Notes: generated by a model not told the origin, from the sequence alone. A DNA stretch of 12,465 bases from JAFGED01 sp034430835 (GCA_034430835.1 DAOUDX010000105.1:1-12465), one strand, 5' to 3'; positions 1 through 8,049 are shown, numbered from the stretch's first letter. Program-made: numbers and translations.

Positions 1-311
1 CCCAATATGTAGGGTCTCCACGGCTATGACAGACCAGTTCTGCTCAGTTTCAGCGGCAGGGGGCACAAAAGAACCCCCATATGTGGCAGTGGAGCACTCG
101 TCAACTCCTGTATGTATGGCTGAGTAGTTACCCTGTGATTTTGATTATTTCATATCAGAGGCATCCGCCAATCTCGCCCCGATGTCATTGACCATTTTGA
201 CCACTTTGACCGGTTTTCTGGAGGAGAGAGGACTATAACGTTGCGAGTTTTCCAGAATTTGTAAGTTGGGTTTCGCTCTGCTCAACTCAACCACAGGCTG
301 GAAGAGCATCC
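1..311. other. left end without a confident gene
   Basis: I find no gene here that I can support, apart from the doubtful frame at 145-333. A weak 5-bp G/C stem (59-63 with 74-78) has no U tract and is not a convincing terminator. A 9-nt tandem repeat lies at 188-214. The base composition looks less GC-rich than the right half of the window. The stretch follows the HEPN gene, so it may be the 3' end of the defence transcript or decayed mobile DNA. Confidence 0.4.
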
Positions 312-333
312 TTACCCTCTCTTGACTGCACAC
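145..333 (-). CDS. doubtful 62-residue hypothetical protein
   Basis: This short frame begins at a GTG inside the last codons of the HEPN gene, overlaps it by 22 nt and ends at a TAA. I do not recognise the product. Its basic middle is followed by a VKVVKMVNDIG segment encoded by a 9-nt tandem repeat. No membrane segment or known motif is visible, and there is no good Shine-Dalgarno directly upstream. A 6-bp hairpin (334-339 with 343-348) sits there instead. The overlap would allow translational coupling to the HEPN gene, but chance or a decayed gene end is equally likely. Confidence 0.2.
   Translation of the reverse strand: MCSQERVRMLFQPVVELSRAKPNLQILENSQRYSPLSSRKPVKVVKMVNDIGARLADASDMK
188..214. 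repeat. three tandem 9-nt repeats
   Basis: Three consecutive 9-mers all begin TTGACC: TTGACCATT, TTGACCACT and TTGACCGGT. On the minus strand this is GGTCAA three times at 9-nt spacing. Nine is a multiple of three, so the doubtful frame at 145-333 reads through it as a short repetitive Lys/Val-rich segment. It could be an operator-like array or simple replication slippage. Confidence 0.6.
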
Positions 334-995
334 CCAGACGGTGTCTGGTGCGCGGAGCGGACGCGCTCAATCAGGTTGATGAGAGACTCGTGAACAAGTG
401 CGTAGGTCTCTCGCACAAAGGCTTCCGTGAATGAGAGATTCCCATTCTCAACCGCCACGCCCACCCTCATCTTTGTATACTCCTCAATCTTACTCCGAGA
501 CTTCTCTTTCACCGCTTCTATTCGTCCATTTGCATGTGCTAGTGCATTTCTCAGTATCATCAACATCTGGAGGCGTTCCCATGTTCTGTCATCAGCGCAG
601 AGAGGAAAAGCCAAGATGTGATCAAAGTATTTTCGTGCTCGATCAAGGAAACCATCGCGAATATCCTGTAGACCCAATGCCTTTTTCTGTTGTTGTTTCA
701 GATAACCCGCAATCTCAGTGATCGCAGACTCATAGAGCGCCCAAAGGGTGACCAAGAAGGGACCACGGAGGAATCGGGGTAACACGCTCTCAGCAATCTC
801 GTCTAGTTCTCGAAAAGCGAGCTCGGTCTCTGGATCATCCCAATCTGACTTCTCAGCTTGAAGCCGAGCGAAAGTCTGCGTACGCTTTTCCTCAGCTATG
901 GCTGGCAACTGCTGTTCGAGCGCATTGAGATACTCCCCTAGAGCCCACAGCTCGTACTCAATCTCCACAAATCGGAAATCAAGTGTCAGCTCCAC
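312..995 (-). CDS. HEPN-like protein, putative RNase effector
   Basis: The product is 227 residues and predicted to be mostly helical and soluble. The key feature is R149-N-A-L-A-H154 in the context LRNALAHANGRI, which fits the R-x(4-6)-H active-site motif of HEPN domains. Many HEPN proteins are metal-independent RNases acting in toxin-antitoxin, abortive-infection and CRISPR systems. A long helical segment (about 75-130) precedes the motif, as usual for the fold. The start is GTG. The frame is closed by a TGA about 24 nt upstream, and a purine-rich GGAGAGGTGG run lies ahead of the GTG. It lies 234 nt downstream of the giant STAND NTPase on the same strand, so it could be a second effector or a separate defence gene. 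Its composition is less GC-rich by eye than that of the housekeeping genes, hinting at transfer. I cannot name the HEPN subfamily. Catalysis is inferred from the motif only. Confidence 0.7.
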   Translation of the reverse strand: MELTLDFRFVEIEYELWALGEYLNALEQQLPAIAEEKRTQTFARLQAEKSDWDDPETELAFRELDEIAESVLPRFLRGPFLVTLWALYESAITEIAGYLKQQQKKALGLQDIRDGFLDRARKYFDHILAFPLCADDRTWERLQMLMILRNALAHANGRIEAVKEKSRSKIEEYTKMRVGVAVENGNLSFTEAFVRETYALVHESLINLIERVRSAHQTPSGCAVKRG

Positions 996-1229
996 GTCAA
1001 ACCACCACCTCTCCTCTCATCGGTTGATGCTCACTCTTCAGTGATCAAGGCTACGCCAAAATCTGCGCACGACTCGCCAACAGACCTATTCACGCACTCA
1101 CCCACTCCCAGCGCAGTATCTCGGCCTGCTCCAGGACTGTCTGCGACGCATCGCCCAGGGGCTGGCCGCGAGCACCTTCACCTTTCTTCCTGCCCCCCAC
1201 GCTTGCAGTTGACACATACGTGCGCAAAT
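996..1229. other. 234-nt gap between the NTPase and HEPN genes
   Basis: No terminator hairpin with a U tract and no strong promoter is visible, so read-through from the NTPase gene into the HEPN gene is possible. The plus-strand frame from 1041 runs into the 3' end of the NTPase gene and looks spurious. The purine-rich ribosome-binding region of the HEPN gene lies at about 1001-1016. Confidence 0.4.
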
Positions 1230-4200
1230 TCAGGTAATCGAGACCGGTGTCACGAAATCGTCTCGCATCCGGAATGCGGCAGACGAACCGTTCTCGACTA
1301 GCAGGTCGAGCAGGAAGAGGACAGCCTCTCGGAGGTCACTCTGATGCTTCAGTTCCAGAGGTCTCCCGTAGACGTATCGCTGCAGCAGGACTTCGAGCAT
1401 AAAGACGGTATTCCCCTTCCTCATCATCTGCCGGGAGTCCCGCTGCTGGAGACAATTCGCGATGCGGACGAATGCCTCGGGAAGCGATTGCTCGCCGACG
1501 TGGTAGAGGAACCGAAGGTAGCTGTCCAAGACCGTCGAAGACGCCGGCAAATCCTCGAACAACGCGTGGACATGCCCCGCGTGCCCTTCCAGGCTCCGCC
1601 AGTGGCGGACCTCCTCCTTCCACCACGCTCCGAGGAAAATAACCAAGATCATCTCGCTTCCCCTTGGATGCTCATCATCGATCCTTGCCAGCCAAGTTGC
1701 CCGTCGCACCCCGTCCGCAAACTGCTCCCAAAGCGACCAGAACTGCGAGGTATTCGGTTGGCGATCTTCAGCGCTGATCAATCCAGCCAGAAGCCAATGG
1801 ACTTTGTCTGGGTGACGATCTATAGCATCGACGATGGGTTTGATAATCGTTGTGGCGTCCACAGTCGTGGTACGAAGCAGGAAGTTTTCAAGCAAGTCGG
1901 TCAGTGCTGACTCCGTTTCATAGTTCCTTTCTTGATGCCCTCGGTGTTGGTCTCGGTCCTGGTCATCATCTGCATTCCACCACTCGACGAGCGTGCGCGC
2001 GAGCTGCTCGAACGCTGCGATCGCCACGGCTTCGGTCGGTGCCTGCCCCAGGATGGCCAGGATCCATCCGTTTGCATCCGCTCCGAACCACGTAGTCGGG
2101 TCCATCGATTGATAAGCGTCATCCGCGATGGCGTCGGCTTCAAAGAACCGCTGGCGCACGAGGGCCGCTGCCTCTGCTTCAATTTCGTCGAGTTGTCGTC
2201 GCTCCTCGTACGGGTGACTGATTTCCGCATCTGCCGCCTGCTGCATCAACGTCGCTTCTGTCGCGAGACCGTTTACGCAGCGCAGGGTCAACTCCCGGTC
2301 GATCGCCCATAGGTTCCTGCCGATACCCCAAGCAGCGAACCAGCGGACCTGGACGATCGCGTGGGTCAACGTGACTATGAGCACTTGGCGGACGCGGGAG
2401 CTCCGCGCGTCATCCAAAGACTTCCCGAGCAACAGCGGCAGCACCCACGCGCACGGCCGGTCGGCAGACATGCTGTTCCGTTGCACACGCGCAAATCGGC
2501 TCCAGTGATCTCCTTCCCGCTCCACCTCCCAGCAGACGACGTCCACACACCAGATCCGTTCATCGTCTGACGTCTCCTCCCAGTGATCGCGAACGCAGAC
2601 AGCGGCCACGAACCCCGGTCCACCACGGCCCAGGCCATGGTCCTCAGTCCCATGATCGCCCTCTGCAACACGGGCCTCCTGGAGCCGCTGCCGCCACTGA
2701 CCGGGATCGTACTTCTCGCCTTCCTCGTGACAGTAGACCTTGAACCCCCAATTCGTCAAGTCCAGCCGCGCGTTCATGGCCTGGAACTGGGCTGCGCTTT
2801 GATCCACCATCTCCTTGATATCGTGCTCGGGCTCCTTGAGGTCGAGGCGAAAGTACTGCCGGCCGTCTTCAGGAGACGCGCGGCCCTCGGGAGCAAGAGG
2901 AGTTTCGACTGCATCCCCAGCGATGGTGTACTGGCGCAAGTCCATGCGGTGCATAGCAAGCCGCCATATGCGGTCTTCCTCATCCTGTTCATCCACCGGC
3001 GGCATCTCTGCGCGATGCTGATCCAGAGTCTCATGCACGCGAGAGGCGAGCGGTCCCAACTGAAGATTGGCGATCGCGGTCTCAAGATCGTGACGCCGGT
3101 GAGAACGTGCATCCGCCTCCTTCCGCTCCTCGATGTGAACCTTGTACTTGGCGTCCAAGGGGGGTATCAGGCCCAACATTCCGGAAGGTGCCTGCAACTC
3201 ATTTGTGAGTCGGTGGCGGTCGAGTAGGATGCACAGCGGCGATCGGAGCAGAACCAAAAGCGTTTCGCCAGACGCATGCGGGAAGGCCGTTGCAATGCTC
3301 GCCACGATCGCAGTGAGCGCAGCAGAGTCGCTCCGTTGGAGGATATCCAGGAGGACCGCGTCCAATTCACGGGGGTGAGTCTCTGCAAACTCCAGCAGCC
3401 ACCGCTCCAGCGCCATAAGTAGAGATTGCAGGACATAGGGGCCGACGGACGTCCCTCGGTAGAGGTTCCAGAGCCGAGCGTTGCACCATTGTGTCCGAGA
3501 CGTTCCGTCCGCGAACGTCAGCGCCATCTCGAAGGGCGGCTCAATGGTATGCCCCGACCGCACCCTCGGATGCGCGTACCAGTCAGTGCTATGGTTGAAA
3601 ACCCCGATGATGAAAGTAATACCCTCGCGAGGGTGATGGCGAAGGAGCGGGAGGAAAGGTCCCCGGTAGGCACTTGGGGGGAAGAAGTCGTGGCTCCTGC
3701 CACGCTTGATCCCGAAGAGGGTCTCGAGTTCCACATCACCCGTGTAACCCCATTCCTGCCGAAGGTCGGCCTCTGAACACAACAGGTAGTCATTGGCGAC
3801 CGAGATGAAGAGGTCGGGCATATCCCGAGCCGCCGACATACCTTCCAGGCCTTTGAAGATGATCTCTCGGAAATCCTCCGCTGCGCGATCTCGCTCCTCG
3901 CCGTCGCGGCTTCCTCGCAGAAGGGCGGCGAAACCTTCGCGATTCACATTCGGAATCTTAGCGATCACCTGCAGCGTCCGTTTCCGCTGGTCGTCCGACC
4001 GGTAGTCGTTGAAGCTCGGTAGAAGCCAATGCGCGATTGCCGCGACGGATTCGGCCCCCTCCGGGTAGGGATCCTGCCAGGTGACGCCCCGAGCCCAATC
4101 CTCGATGAACCCCAGGAGAAGGGAGCGATCCTCCTGGGCGAATGACCCGAGATGGGTTTGCACCAGCCGCAGGACACACGCCCACGCCGGCCCTTCCGGC

Positions 4201-6398
4201 ACGTTGAACAACGACGTAGGGGCTGCCGACGTTCCAAACCAGACGGGCGTTGTCATGCATGCGACACGCAGAAGATGGATTACACGCCGGAGGAGCTGTC
4301 TATCGTTCGCGAAGAGTTCCGCACTATGCCTCTCCAGAAATGCAGCCGAGAACGGTGAACGGAGAAGCGAGACGAGCGTGTCGTCACGGAAGTGGGCGGG
4401 TAGTTCTCCGCTGCGCACAGAGGCCTGGAACAGACTGTCTGCAGCCCCAGGGTCCCGCTCCACGAGTTCGCTCACCCACTTGCGGTACGTCCGGCGCACG
4501 GCAGGATGCGTCCCAATCGCGGCAGAGAACTCTCGGACCGAACCCTCGTGCGTCGCGTACTGCTCATCGATCCACTGGAGAATCGCCCAGTCTTCGAGGA
4601 CGTCGTGGGCCGGAGCCACAAGGATTCTATTATGTGGGGAAGACACGACGAGGGAGTCGCGTCGGAGGCTGTCAATGACTTCTGGATCAAGGTCGCCGCA
4701 AGTAGCGTACAGGGTGAGTGCCTGCGCCCGTCGCAATGCAACCTGCACGAACGTGTCCTCTCGCCGGCGCGGCATCCCGCTGGCGGCACGGTGATCGACA
4801 CGAACGATTTCTTGCCAGAAGAGTGTCCGAAATTCCCTCTCGCTCTGAGGCAGCGGCCGCTCCTCTGACCACGGGATCTGCAGGGCCTTGTCGAGGTAGT
4901 AAGGGTTGCGCAGAACCCGACGCAGCCCCGCATTCGCGAGCGGGCGGGCCAGCGTCGGGTAGGCAACTTCGACCTCCCTCAACTCCTCGTCATCCAGTAG
5001 GGAGACCGTGACAACGGAGTGGCCGACGCTCGCGGACTCCAGGAAGCAGGCGCGGACGAGGTCGGCTGAGTAGTCGCGGCACGTCAACACGAGGTGCCAG
5101 CTTCTATCTTTCGCCACGAGCGTCAGGAGGTCGGTGAAGGCATCGCGCGTGGACTTTTCAAGGAGCCGTTCCACGCTCTCGACCAGCAGAACCTTCCGGT
5201 CCTGACCGGCCAGAATCGCCCCCAGCATGGCTGCGTTCGCCGGAATCTGGTTATTCTGCAGCGTTTCGTCGAAATGGGGGTGAGCGAATTCCTCCGCCCG
5301 GAAGCTGAACGCGAAATGGTCGGTCGCGAGGATGCCGATGGCGTCCTTCGCAATGACGGACTTCCCACTGCCCGCGGCCCCCGAGACCAGGACAACCTGG
5401 GTTGAGTTCAGCTGTTCGATGACCTGCTGCACCAGACGGTCGCGCCCCAGATGGAGATCGTTGCCGATCGTCGAACGGATTCCGCTCAAGATGAGCGCGG
5501 AGTGGTCACTCAGCGCCCGCAAGGCGCGCTGTTCGGTCCCGCCGACCGGCGAATGGCGTCGCCGCACCGCTTCGGGCAGATCGTCCCACCGGAAACTGCG
5601 TGCTTCCGGCATCCCTTCGCCGACCTCGCGGAGCAAGGCGTTCCACGATGCCTCCGCGGCGCCGAGCGCGTCCTGCTCACCTGTCGTGTAAGCGAGAAGG
5701 GTCTTGATCGCTGCTTCCGTCTGCCGCGTCGAGCTGTTGAGGTCCAGGCTCAAGACGTACAAAACACGGAGAAACGGCCAGGCGTCCGCAGCGGAGACAC
5801 TTTTCCCTTCGCTCTCGCCGATGATCGTTCGGATTTCGTCGCAGTAGTGGACAGCCTTGGCACTTAGGGACCCGGGAGTCGCCAACCGACGCTCGAACTC
5901 GGCTCCATCGCGGGCGGCGCGGGAGCAGTCCAGGAGTCCCGAGAAGTGTTCAAGCAGAGTGTTCGTCCCTCGCAGCGTGACAAGGGCGAAGCGATCGGCG
6001 GCCAGCGTGAACTGCTGAGGGTTCTTGAAGTCCTTCCAGAAATCCTGCACCGCCTTCTTGCACTCGTCATCAGTCGCGCTGACGGTGAACGCTCGCTTGA
6101 CTTGGCCGGCCAGATTCCGGCGGTCCCCCAAGCCGTTTTGGCCGACGACCAGGAAATCGTCCGTGTGCCAGCCAAGACGCTCGGTCTGCAGGTGGACTTC
6201 CACCACCGCGCAGTCGTGCAGGATCGGCGGGATGCCCCGCACGAGGAGCTGAGCGAGCCAGTAGGCATCGACATGCTGCTCGAAGAACGTGCCCGCGCCC
6301 CCGGTGGAGGCAGGACTTGAGACCCGGCCTGCACTCGACGTATCGGCCGTCTTGCCGGCAGTTGCCGGCGGGGCCGTTTTTTTGGGTTTCTTGGCCAT
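1230..6398 (-). CDS. giant Avs-like STAND NTPase, putative nuclease
   Basis: The product is 1722 residues. A disordered Lys/Ala/Pro/Ser-rich tail (1-36) comes first. A putative PD-(D/E)xK nuclease domain of Cap4/DUF4297 type (about 37-240) follows, with candidate residues E40, D80/D81 in TDDF, and Q99-x-K101 in AGQVKRAF. A P-loop NTPase (about 300-520) has Walker A GAAGSGKS at 340-347, a Walker B-like VLLVESVE at 403-410 and a sensor-like LTCRD at 438-442. A winged-helix-like part ends in APAHDVLEDWAI (595-606), typical of STAND/NACHT proteins. About 1100 remaining residues look helical and probably sense a ligand. Avs (AVAST) defence proteins share this order: binding a phage protein drives oligomerisation and DNA cleavage. 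The ATG follows a weak AAAGGG site 9 nt upstream. The HEPN gene lies downstream and tRNA-Asp upstream. NTPase identity is secure, nuclease likely, and Avs function inferred. Confidence 0.8.
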   Translation of the reverse strand: MAKKPKKTAPPATAGKTADTSSAGRVSSPASTGGAGTFFEQHVDAYWLAQLLVRGIPPILHDCAVVEVHLQTERLGWHTDDFLVVGQNGLGDRRNLAGQVKRAFTVSATDDECKKAVQDFWKDFKNPQQFTLAADRFALVTLRGTNTLLEHFSGLLDCSRAARDGAEFERRLATPGSLSAKAVHYCDEIRTIIGESEGKSVSAADAWPFLRVLYVLSLDLNSSTRQTEAAIKTLLAYTTGEQDALGAAEASWNALLREVGEGMPEARSFRWDDLPEAVRRRHSPVGGTEQRALRALSDHSALILSGIRSTIGNDLHLGRDRLVQQVIEQLNSTQVVLVSGAAGSGKSVIAKDAIGILATDHFAFSFRAEEFAHPHFDETLQNNQIPANAAMLGAILAGQDRKVLLVESVERLLEKSTRDAFTDLLTLVAKDRSWHLVLTCRDYSADLVRACFLESASVGHSVVTVSLLDDEELREVEVAYPTLARPLANAGLRRVLRNPYYLDKALQIPWSEERPLPQSEREFRTLFWQEIVRVDHRAASGMPRRREDTFVQVALRRAQALTLYATCGDLDPEVIDSLRRDSLVVSSPHNRILVAPAHDVLEDWAILQWIDEQYATHEGSVREFSAAIGTHPAVRRTYRKWVSELVERDPGAADSLFQASVRSGELPAHFRDDTLVSLLRSPFSAAFLERHSAELFANDRQLLRRVIHLLRVACMTTPVWFGTSAAPTSLFNVPEGPAWACVLRLVQTHLGSFAQEDRSLLLGFIEDWARGVTWQDPYPEGAESVAAIAHWLLPSFNDYRSDDQRKRTLQVIAKIPNVNREGFAALLRGSRDGEERDRAAEDFREIIFKGLEGMSAARDMPDLFISVANDYLLCSEADLRQEWGYTGDVELETLFGIKRGRSHDFFPPSAYRGPFLPLLRHHPREGITFIIGVFNHSTDWYAHPRVRSGHTIEPPFEMALTFADGTSRTQWCNARLWNLYRGTSVGPYVLQSLLMALERWLLEFAETHPRELDAVLLDILQRSDSAALTAIVASIATAFPHASGETLLVLLRSPLCILLDRHRLTNELQAPSGMLGLIPPLDAKYKVHIEERKEADARSHRRHDLETAIANLQLGPLASRVHETLDQHRAEMPPVDEQDEEDRIWRLAMHRMDLRQYTIAGDAVETPLAPEGRASPEDGRQYFRLDLKEPEHDIKEMVDQSAAQFQAMNARLDLTNWGFKVYCHEEGEKYDPGQWRQRLQEARVAEGDHGTEDHGLGRGGPGFVAAVCVRDHWEETSDDERIWCVDVVCWEVEREGDHWSRFARVQRNSMSADRPCAWVLPLLLGKSLDDARSSRVRQVLIVTLTHAIVQVRWFAAWGIGRNLWAIDRELTLRCVNGLATEATLMQQAADAEISHPYEERRQLDEIEAEAAALVRQRFFEADAIADDAYQSMDPTTWFGADANGWILAILGQAPTEAVAIAAFEQLARTLVEWWNADDDQDRDQHRGHQERNYETESALTDLLENFLLRTTTVDATTIIKPIVDAIDRHPDKVHWLLAGLISAEDRQPNTSQFWSLWEQFADGVRRATWLARIDDEHPRGSEMILVIFLGAWWKEEVRHWRSLEGHAGHVHALFEDLPASSTVLDSYLRFLYHVGEQSLPEAFVRIANCLQQRDSRQMMRKGNTVFMLEVLLQRYVYGRPLELKHQSDLREAVLFLLDLLVENGSSAAFRMRDDFVTPVSIT

Positions 6399-6553
6399 GG
6401 CGATTGGCCCTTTCTACCACGTTCAGCCGAGGTGCCCAGGACATTCAAGCAGCCTGCGGCAGCCCTCAAGACCTCGCCGCCCAGACCGATGTTGCTGAAC
6501 TCCCTCCATCAGCTGTGCTCTGCCGCACCAGTGTAGAAGCACCCCTCCAACGG

Positions 6554-6582
6554 AAAAAGCCCCGCCCAGCAGGGCAGGGCTT
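6554..6582 (-). terminator. intrinsic terminator, minus strand
   Basis: An 11-position stem with one C-A mismatch (6557-6567 with 6572-6582, loop AGCA) is followed on the minus strand by TTTTT (plus-strand AAAAA at 6554-6558). It lies upstream of the giant NTPase gene in the same orientation, so it would insulate that gene from leftward transcripts starting at tRNA-Asp. The plus strand has no U tract, so it is unidirectional. Confidence 0.75.
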
Positions 6583-6653
6583 CGTGCGTCTGGCCAACTC
6601 GACACAAGCCTCGATCCTAGTGGGGACTACACCTGGACAGCCTATCAGACTGT

Positions 6654-6686
6654 AAAGCAAACGCCCCACCCGGAATGGGTGGGGCG
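6654..6686 (-). terminator. terminator of tRNA-Asp
   Basis: A perfect 10-bp GC-rich stem (6662-6671 with 6677-6686, loop GGAAT) is followed on the minus strand by the interrupted U tract TTTGCTTT. It lies 88 nt past the tRNA 3' end, the expected place for ending the tRNA precursor. Confidence 0.7.
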
Positions 6687-6704
6687 ACGTCGTCGGTGGG
6701 GGTC

Positions 6705-6740
6705 GCTGGCCTGGGGCGTCAGCCCCACCACTCGGCCAGC
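6705..6740. other. two-part hairpin in the tRNA-Asp trailer
   Basis: GCTGGCC (6705-6711) pairs with GGCCAGC (6734-6740), and TGGGGC (6712-6717) pairs with GCCCCA (6722-6727). Together they form a 13-bp stem with a 4-nt loop and a 6-nt one-sided bulge. It sits between the tRNA and its terminator, so it would be part of the 3' trailer. Its role is unknown. An RNase processing landmark or a remnant terminator are possibilities. Confidence 0.5.
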
Positions 6741-6774
6741 TCAGCCCCAGGGGGTAAAAGGATTATTCCGCCAG

Positions 6775-6848
6775 CGGGAGCGACGGGATTTGAACCCGCG
6801 ATCTCCGGCTTGACAGGCCGGCATGTTAAACCGCTACACTACGCCCCC
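6775..6848 (-). tRNA. tRNA-Asp(GUC)
   Basis: All arms fold. The acceptor GGGGGCG (6848-6842) pairs with CGCTCCC (6782-6776) with one G-U. The D stem is GTGT/ACAT. The anticodon stem CCGGC/GCCGG encloses the loop CTGTCAA with anticodon GTC. The T arm is GCGGG-TTCAAAT-CCCGT. The discriminator base is G and no CCA is encoded, so CCA must be added after transcription. The length is 74 nt. Promoter and terminator are both visible. The gene's 3' half points toward the defence genes, the half used by tRNA-targeting integrases. Confidence 0.97.
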
Positions 6849-6859
6849 AAGCGTGTGGA

Positions 6860-6888
6860 ATGATACCACAGCCCGCGTGTTCCGTCAA
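6860..6888 (-). promoter_or_regulatory. sigma70-type promoter of tRNA-Asp
   Basis: On the minus strand TTGACG (6888-6883) and TATCAT (6865-6860) are separated by exactly 17 nt, giving a start about 5 nt before the mature tRNA. The match and position are good. It is back to back with the panE promoter. Confidence 0.8.
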
Positions 6889-6925
6889 GGTCATAGCCCT
6901 GTGAGGTAAGGAGTAGAGTCTGCTT

Positions 6926-6954
6926 TTGACACTTCCGTGGTAAGGGTATAGAAT
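6926..6954 (+). promoter_or_regulatory. sigma70-type promoter of panE
   Basis: A perfect -35 TTGACA (6926-6931) is followed after 17 nt by TAGAAT (6949-6954), one base from the consensus TATAAT. Transcription should begin near 6961, leaving a leader of about 45 nt before panE. It diverges from the tRNA-Asp promoter. Confidence 0.85.
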
Positions 6955-6957
6955 TGC

Positions 6958-6978
6958 AGCCGTGCGACGAGCACGGCT
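6958..6978 (+). other. 5'-end hairpin of the panE transcript
   Basis: A perfect 8-bp stem AGCCGTGC/GCACGGCT with a 5-nt loop GACGA overlaps the predicted transcription start. A short TTT follows, too weak for a terminator. It would cap the 5' end of the mRNA and could protect it from 5'-dependent decay. Confidence 0.5.
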
Positions 6979-7005
6979 TTCCTGTTCGAGCATAAGGGGG
7001 CTTTC

Positions 7006-7947
7006 ATGAAAATAGCAGTCTTTGGCGCTGGGGCTGTGGGAGGCTATTTTGCAGGGCGGCTGGCCCAGGGTGGGGAGGAGGTCGTGTTGATCGCCCGCGG
7101 GGAGCATCTGCAGGCGCTGCGCCAGCACGGGCTGAGGGTGGATAGCATCAAAGGCGATTTCGTCGTCCAGCCCTCCCTGGCGACCGACGACCCCCGGCAG
7201 GCAGGTACGGTGGACGTCGTCCTGCTTGGGGTGAAGGCATGGCAGGTGCCCGAGGCGGCGCAGGCCATGCGACCGCTGATCGGGCCGGAGACGTTTGTAG
7301 TCCCGCTGGAAAATGGCGTAGAGGCTCCGGATCAATTGGCCGCCGTTCTGGACGCCGGGCACGTGCTGGGCGGCCTGTGCAAGATCTTTAGCTTCCTCGC
7401 CGGGCCGGGCCACATTCGTCACGCCGGGATGGAGCCCTACGTGGCTTTCGGCGAGTTGGACAACCGCCCCAGCGAGCGAGCCGAACGGCTGCGACGTGCC
7501 TTCGAGCGGGCGGGGGTGGTGGCGGACATTCCCCCGGATATCCAGGTCGCGATGTGGGAAAAGTTCCTGTTCATCGCCTCCTTGAGCGGGGTCGGGGCGG
7601 TGACGCGGGCGCCAGTGGGGGTGCTGCGCAGCCTGCCCGAGACGCGCCAGATGCTGGAGCAGGCCATGGGCGAGGTCCTGGCCGTCGCGCACACCCGGGG
7701 GATCGCCGTGCCGGAGGAGACGATTGCCGGGACGCTGGCCCTCATCGACGGCATGCCTCCTGGGGCAACCGCCTCGATGCAGCGGGACATCATCGCGGGA
7801 CGTCCCTCGGAACTGGAGGCCCAGAACGGGGCCGTCGTGCGCCTGGGACGGGAGAGGGGCGTGGCGACTCCCTTGCACGCCTTTATCTACCACAGCCTGT
7901 TGCCCCTGGAGCAGCGGGCGCGGGGCCAGATCGACTTTGAAGCCTGA
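7006..7947 (+). CDS. panE: 2-dehydropantoate 2-reductase (ketopantoate reductase)
   Basis: This enzyme family reduces ketopantoate to pantoate with NADPH in the cytosol, a step in pantothenate and coenzyme A synthesis. The 313-residue product has the family's usual length. An N-terminal Rossmann fold starts with GAGAVG at 7-12. VK with K77 and ENG with N103 match conserved cofactor and substrate contacts. K186 in MWEKF corresponds to the catalytic lysine, and S257 with E269 in the SELEAQNG region to the substrate-binding serine and catalytic acid. The ATG follows a strong AAGGGGG site (6994-7000) 5 nt upstream. The gene stands behind its own near-consensus promoter and is followed by GC-rich hairpins, so it is probably transcribed alone or with 8199-8840. 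The family includes paralogues with other 2-keto acid substrates, so the exact substrate is less certain than the fold. Confidence 0.92.
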   Translation: MKIAVFGAGAVGGYFAGRLAQGGEEVVLIARGEHLQALRQHGLRVDSIKGDFVVQPSLATDDPRQAGTVDVVLLGVKAWQVPEAAQAMRPLIGPETFVVPLENGVEAPDQLAAVLDAGHVLGGLCKIFSFLAGPGHIRHAGMEPYVAFGELDNRPSERAERLRRAFERAGVVADIPPDIQVAMWEKFLFIASLSGVGAVTRAPVGVLRSLPETRQMLEQAMGEVLAVAHTRGIAVPEETIAGTLALIDGMPPGATASMQRDIIAGRPSELEAQNGAVVRLGRERGVATPLHAFIYHSLLPLEQRARGQIDFEA

Positions 7948-8049
7948 GAGCCATCCTCAGTTGCTCTTTCAGGCAGGCTGCCCGCGTATTCCTCGCCGAA
8001 GAGTGATTGTTCAGCCTGTGCAAGCAAACTGCTGACTTTCAGGCTCGCA

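Noticed and set aside
1041..1301. 86-codon plus-strand frame at the 3' end of the NTPase gene
   Set aside because: No ribosome site or recognisable domain, and it overlaps the NTPase C terminus. Another frame (about 1090-1210) looked briefly protein-like but is too short to assign.
1344..5867. Many long plus-strand frames opposite the giant gene, such as 1344-1910, 2583-3227 and 4081-4794
   Set aside because: They lie antisense to one unbroken 1722-codon frame with clear motifs, show no recognisable domains and have low-complexity composition typical of shadow frames in GC-rich DNA.
6705..6745. Minus-strand TGGCCGAGTGG resembling the D arm of a Leu or Ser tRNA
   Set aside because: No matching acceptor, anticodon or T arm can be folded around it. 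The bases are better explained by the hairpin at 6705-6740.
6826..7893. 355-codon minus-strand frame opposite panE
   Set aside because: It overlaps both a real tRNA gene and panE, whose motifs are certain. The translated sequence is Pro/His/Arg-rich without domain features.
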